A stretch of DNA of 64,000 nucleotides from Bradyrhizobium sp. ORS 285 (GTDB taxonomy: Bacteria; Pseudomonadota; Alphaproteobacteria; Rhizobiales; Xanthobacteraceae). A program made the translations under genes and the position numbers. The stretch is taken from assembly GCF_900176205.1 (NCBI RefSeq), contig NZ_LT859959.1:7429001-7493000 (forward strand). The letters are read 5' to 3'. Shown in pieces: positions 58,764-64,000 of the stretch; position 1 is the stretch's first letter, and each line of letters opens with the position of its first letter. Under the pieces are notes generated by a model, which saw only the letters and a list, made by a program, of their open reading frames with translations, was not told the origin of the DNA and did not search any database.

Positions 58764-58849
58764 CGTCATGGCCGGGCTTGTCCCGGCCATCCACGCCCTT
58801 CAGCGCGCTGAGAACCACGTGGATGCCCGGGACAAGCCCGGGCATGACG
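58764..58849. repeat. palindromic repeat, family B copy 3
   Basis: The left hairpin is ggccgggcttgtcccggcc, the right cccgggacaagcccggg, with the same cgtcatg/catgacg ends. The loop base changed from A to T on the left. It lies in the 58,519-59,146 gap, in which no gene was seen. Confidence 0.85.
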
Positions 58850-58860
58850 GAGTAACTAGA

Positions 58861-58958
58861 GCATGATCCGGAAAAGTGGAAACCGGTTTTCCGAAAAGAT
58901 CATGCTCAAACAAATAGATAAGATCATGATGCGTTTCCGCCGAAACGCATCATGATCT
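58861..58958. repeat. palindromic repeat, family D copy 2, with second perfect hairpin
   Basis: gcatgatccggaaaagtg.../...ttttccgaaaagatcatgc (58,861-58,905) is followed by 17-bp perfect arms at 58,921-58,937 and 58,942-58,958 (agatcatgatgcgtttc and its complement) with a 4-base loop. The second hairpin is much tighter than its equivalent in copy 1. Confidence 0.85.
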
Positions 58959-59095
58959 AATTGTCAGGATTGTTGGTGGCGGCAGCGCCGTATCTTCATA
59001 TGCGATAGCCCTGCCCTGGAGGGGGAGGGTGGCACCGAAGTTGATCTCGAAGTTGCCCGCGGCACTATCAGCTTTATGCGCAAGACCGCCCAAAC

Positions 59096-59125
59096 AAAAA
59101 GGGCGCCCCGAGGAGCGCCCTTTTA
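59096..59125 (-). terminator. Rho-independent terminator of rho
   Basis: On the minus strand a GC-rich stem (gggcgc...gcgccc, loop around ctcctcgg) is followed by TTTTTG. It lies 21 bases past the rho stop and is the clearest intrinsic terminator in the window. Confidence 0.8.
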
Positions 59126-59146
59126 AATCCTGCGATCGTAAACCGA

Positions 59147-60412
<1,266 letters not shown>

Positions 60413-60653
60413 TGGGGGTGGTCCTGTGGAAGCGACTTGGGAGGGATGCGAGGTGGCTGTGGGAAGGCGGACGAAAATGAGGTCCGCAGGTCTGAGCAAG
60501 GTTGGCGCCAAGGAGGCACCAAACCTGATGCGGCGGCCGGTCAAGCCGGAACGCAACCACATCCGCCTGCGTGGGGTGGGATGTTCTTAATATAGAAAAT
60601 CGCGCCGCCCTCCGCAAGCCGTCTGCAGCAGGGCGGTACTGTCGTGGACGAGG

Positions 60654-61076
60654 TCAGAACGGCTTGACGATCACCAGAATCACGATGCCGATCATCAGCA
60701 CCGTTGGTACCTCATTGATATAACGATAGAATTTCTGAGTGTGCGCATTCCGGTCGGCGGCAAAATCCTTGACCCAGCGGGTGAACAGCCCGTGCACGCC
60801 GGACAGGATGAGAACGAGCAGAAACTTGCCGTGAAACCAGCCGCTGGCATACCAGTGCCCGGCCCACACCATGTACAGGCCGGCCAGCCAGGTGACGATC
60901 ATGGCCGGATTGATGATCGCCTTCAGCAGGCGCCGCTCCATGACCTTGAAGGTCTCGGACTGCTTCGAGCCGATCTCTGCCTCGCAATGATAGACGAACA
61001 GCCGCGGCAGATAGAGCATGCCCGCCATCCAGGCGATGACGGCAATGACATGCAGCGCCTTGATCCACTCGTACAT
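60654..61076 (-). CDS. hemJ: protoporphyrinogen oxidase HemJ
   Basis: A 140-residue membrane protein with four hydrophobic helices. Conserved His in KALHVIAVIAWMAGMLYLPRLFVYH and Lys/His positions near GKFLLVLILSGVHG match the UPF0093/HemJ family, which converts protoporphyrinogen IX to protoporphyrin IX. It borders the proposed origin region. Confidence 0.92.
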   Translation of the reverse strand: MYEWIKALHVIAVIAWMAGMLYLPRLFVYHCEAEIGSKQSETFKVMERRLLKAIINPAMIVTWLAGLYMVWAGHWYASGWFHGKFLLVLILSGVHGLFTRWVKDFAADRNAHTQKFYRYINEVPTVLMIGIVILVIVKPF

Positions 61077-61490
61077 CAGACTTCGCGATCCATTAACCGG
61101 ATGGTGACCATTGGGAGGCGAGACATATCCGCTGGCTCGATCGCTTCCAAACCAAATAATTTAAGAATCTTAAGGTTTGAGTCTAGGTAGCGGTGGATTG
61201 GACTCATGCAACGCCGTCCGCAGATTGCTCACGGCTTGTTCACATCCTTCAACAGGCTGGCCGGACGCAGTGGCCCGCGCGCGAGTCCGATGTGATTCAA
61301 ATGCTTGCCGATTCTGATCGACAGCTTATCCCAAGACAAACGAACCTCGCCCCGATATCATCAGGCGAGCGGCTCGAGTTGTCCCGGACAGCGACCATGT
61401 GAAGAAGATTCGGGGTTATCCAAAGGGGGCGGCGCCTGCCGGCTTTTTGGCCCCATCCTTCACAGGGATTCACAGATCGTTAAGGATTTG
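61077..61490. other. candidate chromosomal replication origin (oriC)
   Basis: A 414-base gene-free gap between a leftward block of housekeeping genes (hemJ, rho, mnmE, mnmG, rsmG, parA, parB) and a rightward block (ppsR-like, maf, coaE, dnaQ). It contains an AT-rich stretch at 61,151-61,178 with two TTAA motifs 5 bases apart, and DnaA-box-like 9-mers: TTATCCAAA (61,416-61,424), TTATCCCAA (61,326-61,334), TTGTTCACA (61,236-61,244) and TTCTTCACA on the minus strand (61,398-61,406). In Caulobacter and Rickettsia the origin lies between hemE and the ppsR homologue. hemE is not next to the gap here, so the call is an inference. Confidence 0.55.
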
Positions 61491-62330
61491 ATGCCCACCA
61501 CCGGCAATTACTTTCACCTGCATCTGGTTTCCGACTCAACCGGCGAAACCCTGATCACGGTTGCGCGAGCCGTCGCTGCGCAATACGCCAACGTCACCCC
61601 GGTCGAGCATGTCTATCCGCTGGTGCGCAGCCAAAAGCAGCTCGACCGCGTGCTCGACGAGATCGAGGAGGCGCCGGGGATCGTGCTGTTCACCCTGCTC
61701 GAGAAGGATCTGGTCTCCAGGCTCGAGGCCAAGTGCCAGCAGATCAACATCCCGAGCCTGTCGATCATCGGTCCGGTGATGCAGCTGTTCGAGGCCTATC
61801 TCGGCGCCTCCACCGCGGGCCGGGTCGGCGCGCAACACGTGCTCAATGCCGAATATTTCGCCCGCATCGATGCGCTGAACTACACGATGCTCCATGATGA
61901 CGGCCAGATGGTCGACGGGCTGGAGGATGCCGACGTCGTGCTGGTCGGCGTCTCCAGGACGTCGAAGACGCCGACCTCGATCTATCTCGCCAATCGCGGC
62001 GTGCGCACGGCGAACGTGCCGCTGGTCCCGGGTATCCCGATTCCGCACCAGCTCGAGATCCTGAAGAAGCCGCTGGTCGTCAGTCTGCACGCGACGCCGG
62101 AGCGCCTGATCCAGGTGCGGCAAAATCGGCTGCTCAGCATGGGTGCGGAAAGCGGCAACGAGAACTATGTCGACAAGCAGTCGGTGACCGATGAGGTCGC
62201 CTATGCGCGCAAGCTCAGTGCGAAGTTCAACTGGGTGATGCTCGACGTGACGCGCCGCTCGATCGAAGAGACGGCGGCCGCGATCCTGAAACTCTATTCC
62301 GACCGGCAGCGGCAGCGTCTGCCGGATTGA
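61491..62330 (+). CDS. DUF299 kinase/phosphorylase (pyruvate phosphate dikinase regulator family)
   Basis: A 279-residue protein of the PDRP/PpsR (DUF299) family. It starts [21 protein letters not shown], has the P-loop-like [18 protein letters not shown], and continues [14 protein letters not shown]. Members reversibly phosphorylate pyruvate phosphate dikinase or PEP synthetase. The ATG at 61,491 has an AAGGA site; the upstream in-frame extension is rejected. It starts the rightward block at the origin. Confidence 0.92.
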   Translation: MPTTGNYFHLHLVSDSTGETLITVARAVAAQYANVTPVEHVYPLVRSQKQLDRVLDEIEEAPGIVLFTLLEKDLVSRLEAKCQQINIPSLSIIGPVMQLFEAYLGASTAGRVGAQHVLNAEYFARIDALNYTMLHDDGQMVDGLEDADVVLVGVSRTSKTPTSIYLANRGVRTANVPLVPGIPIPHQLEILKKPLVVSLHATPERLIQVRQNRLLSMGAESGNENYVDKQSVTDEVAYARKLSAKFNWVMLDVTRRSIEETAAAILKLYSDRQRQRLPD

Positions 62331-62340
62331 GTGGACTGAG

Positions 62341-62949
62341 ATGACCTTATGGTGTGGTGACGGGCCCCTGGTGCTGGCCTCGCAGAGCCGAGCCCGGCGC
62401 ATGCTGCTCGAGAATGCCGGCCTCGCCTGCGAAGCGGTGCCGGCCGAGATCGACGAGCGCGCTGTCCAGGCCGAGGCCGGGTTGGTTGCGCCTTATGAGA
62501 TCGCGCTGCATCTGTCGACGGCCAAGGCGCGGGCGGTCTCGGCGATGAAGGCGGGCTCATATGTGATCGGAGCCGACCAGACGTTGGCGCTCGGCGAGCG
62601 GATGTTCAACAAGCCGGCCGGACGGCAGCAGGCCATGCACCAGCTGCTGGCGCTCGCCGGACGCACCCATGCGCTGCATTCGGCGATCTCGGTCGTGCGC
62701 GATGGCGAGGTCTTGTTCTCCCACGTCGCCGTGGCCTGGATGACGATGCGGACGCTCACCGAGAGCGAGATCGCGTCCTATCTGGACACGGCCGGCCCGC
62801 CGGTGATGTCGAGCGTTGGTGCCTACCAGCTCGAAGGTCTCGGCGTGCATCTGTTCGACCGCATCGATGGCGATCACTTCACTATTCTTGGTCTGCCGCT
62901 GCTGCCGCTGTTGGCTTTTCTCCGCGAAGCCAGGCTGCTCAAATTCTGA
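62341..62949 (+). CDS. maf: Maf-family nucleoside triphosphate pyrophosphatase
   Basis: A 202-residue protein. The family opening LVLASQSRARRMLLENAG is followed by VIGADQTLALGERMFNKP and SVGAYQLEGLGVHLFDRIDGDHFTILGLPL, the pattern of dUTP/UTP or dTTP pyrophosphatases. In alphaproteobacteria this gene sits between the ppsR homologue and coaE, as here; aroE, often between maf and coaE, is absent. Confidence 0.93.
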   Translation: MTLWCGDGPLVLASQSRARRMLLENAGLACEAVPAEIDERAVQAEAGLVAPYEIALHLSTAKARAVSAMKAGSYVIGADQTLALGERMFNKPAGRQQAMHQLLALAGRTHALHSAISVVRDGEVLFSHVAVAWMTMRTLTESEIASYLDTAGPPVMSSVGAYQLEGLGVHLFDRIDGDHFTILGLPLLPLLAFLREARLLKF

Positions 62950-62988
62950 CGGGCAGCCGAGGCTGATGGTTGTGAGGAGCGATCGCGG

Positions 62989-63588
62989 ATGAGAGTGCTG
63001 GGGCTGACAGGCTCGATGGGGATGGGAAAGTCGACAACGGCGAAGCTGTTCGCGGAAGCCGGCGTTCCCGTCTACGACGCCGACGCGACGGTCCATAAAG
63101 TCTATGAAGGCGAGGCGGCGCCTGCGGTCGAGGCTGCGTTCCCCGGCACGACCGTCAACGGCAAGGTTGATCGACCGAAGCTGTCAGCCAAGGTCGTCGG
63201 TAATCCCGAGGCCATTCGCAGGCTCGAAGCCATCGTGCACCCGATGCTGCGTTCTTATCACCAGGCGTTCCTCGATCACGCCGAGCAGTCCGGCGCGCCC
63301 GTTGCCGTCGTCGACGTTCCGCTGCTGTTCGAGACCGGCGGCGACAAGCGCGTCGATGCTGTCGTTGTCGTCTCGACCTCGCCCGAGGTGCAGCGGCAGC
63401 GGATACTGGCGCGCGGCACGATGACGGAAGAGGCGCTCGATGCGCTGCTGGCTCGGCAGATGCCGGATGCCGAGAAGCGGGCGCGCGCCGATTTCGTCGT
63501 GGATACCTCGCACGGGCTCGATCCGGTGCGCGCCCGCATCCGCGACATCCTGGCCGAGGTGGTTAAGATGCCGCGGCGGCGCGGCTGA
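62989..63588 (+). CDS. coaE: dephospho-CoA kinase
   Basis: A 199-residue kinase for the last step of coenzyme A synthesis. The P-loop is [17 protein letters not shown], and [11 protein letters not shown] and [22 protein letters not shown] are the family segments. A GAGGAG site precedes the ATG. Confidence 0.97.
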   Translation: MRVLGLTGSMGMGKSTTAKLFAEAGVPVYDADATVHKVYEGEAAPAVEAAFPGTTVNGKVDRPKLSAKVVGNPEAIRRLEAIVHPMLRSYHQAFLDHAEQSGAPVAVVDVPLLFETGGDKRVDAVVVVSTSPEVQRQRILARGTMTEEALDALLARQMPDAEKRARADFVVDTSHGLDPVRARIRDILAEVVKMPRRRG

Positions 63589-63622
63589 TTCGACGCGCGC
63601 CGTAGCAGCGACGGATAGATCC

Positions 63623-64000
63623 ATGCGTGAGATCGTACTCGACACCGAAACCACCGGCCTCGACGCCCTGCGCGGCGATCGCCTGGTCGAGATCGGCTGT
63701 GTCGAGATCATCAACCGCATGCCGACCGGCCAAGTCTTCCACGTCTACATCAATCCCGAGCGCGACATGCCGGCGGAGGCCTTCGCGGTGCACGGCCTGT
63801 CGAGCGAGTTCCTGGCGGACAAGCCGCTGTTTCACGAGGTGGTCGAGGACTTCCTGGCGTTCATCGGCGATGCGCCGCTGGTGATCCACAATGCGTCCTT
63901 CGACATCGGCTTCATCAATGCCGAGCTGGACCGGGCGAAGCGCGCGGCAATTCCGCGCGACCGACTGGTCGACACACTTCTGCTGGCGCGGCGCAAGCAT
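63623..64000 (+). CDS. dnaQ: DNA polymerase III epsilon subunit (partial, 3' end beyond window)
   Basis: The first 126 residues of a DnaQ-type 3'-5' proofreading exonuclease. Exo I is IVLDTETTGLD, Exo II is VIHNASFDIGFINAEL, both with the needed acidic residues; the Exo III region is off the end. The ATG at 63,623 begins 35 bases after coaE. Confidence 0.95.
   Translation, partial: MREIVLDTETTGLDALRGDRLVEIGCVEIINRMPTGQVFHVYINPERDMPAEAFAVHGLSSEFLADKPLFHEVVEDFLAFIGDAPLVIHNASFDIGFINAELDRAKRAAIPRDRLVDTLLLARRKH

Noticed and set aside
61151..61178. CtrA-binding site in the origin gap
   Set aside because: Two TTAA motifs are 5 bases apart; the CtrA consensus needs 7.
61193..61402. A 69-codon plus-strand open frame within the proposed origin
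   Set aside because: No ribosome site, no family features, and the composition looks non-coding. It lies in an AT-rich gap with DnaA-like boxes.

Overview
The window is high-GC chromosomal DNA from an alphaproteobacterium of the Bradyrhizobium/Rhodopseudomonas group. The assignment rests on the proteins (RpoH-type dnaKJ promoter, HemJ instead of HemY, a CenR/OtpR-like regulator beside a cyclic-nucleotide-binding protein, DUF2244, a rhizobial-type phospholipid methyltransferase) and on gene order around parAB, mnmG, mnmE, rho and coaE/dnaQ. No rRNA, tRNA, CRISPR array, prophage or insertion sequence was seen. Nearly all genes are complete; the last (dnaQ) runs off the right end and a nine-codon tail of another gene may touch the left end.

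Layout. 0-8.8 kb is a mixed accessory stretch: TauE/SafE permease, Tat-exported metallo-hydrolase, Tat-exported amine oxidase, a YiiX-like cysteine hydrolase, a divergent csoR/copA copper pair with a clear operator, and an EI24 membrane protein. 8.7-11.9 kb is a translationally coupled operon for a type III polyketide synthase, an isoprenylcysteine-methyltransferase-like enzyme and an MFS exporter, the best candidate for a small uncharacterised pathway. 12.4-15.5 kb holds nth, DUF2244 and an AraC-MGMT fusion. 16.4-23.7 kb is a minus-strand series: dnaK-dnaJ, phospholipid methyltransferase, FMN reductase, pyrF, DUF1330, dapB, gpmA. 24.2-31.2 kb has a frameshifted secreted-protein gene and a glycosylation island: two paralogous polytopic GT-C-like proteins flank a polyprenyl-phosphate-type GT2 and two methyltransferases.

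31.4-47.6 kb is housekeeping and signalling: hrcA-grpE, rph-rdgB-hemW, a periplasmic-binding lipoprotein, rsmI-yraN-gshB, xth, a cenR-like regulator with a cyclic-nucleotide-binding protein, an L,D-transpeptidase, an FAH-family protein, a YggS-family protein and two convergent diguanylate cyclases. 47.8-52.0 kb is the leuS-lptE-holA operon. 52.5-64.0 kb looks like the chromosome origin domain: parB, parA, rsmG, mnmG, mnmE, rho and hemJ all read leftward, then a 414-bp gap, then ppsR-like, maf, coaE and dnaQ read rightward. Six ParB-site palindromes lie at 54,987-57,126, and the divergent gap at 61,077-61,490 is a plausible oriC.

Intergenic spaces carry many palindromic repeats that fall into recurring families (A-F in the feature list). 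Two families show paired changes that preserve hairpins, which argues for selection on structure. A separate ~0.4-kb element near 15.6-16.1 kb contains a nested perfect hairpin and resembles non-coding repeats often mis-annotated as genes in this group.
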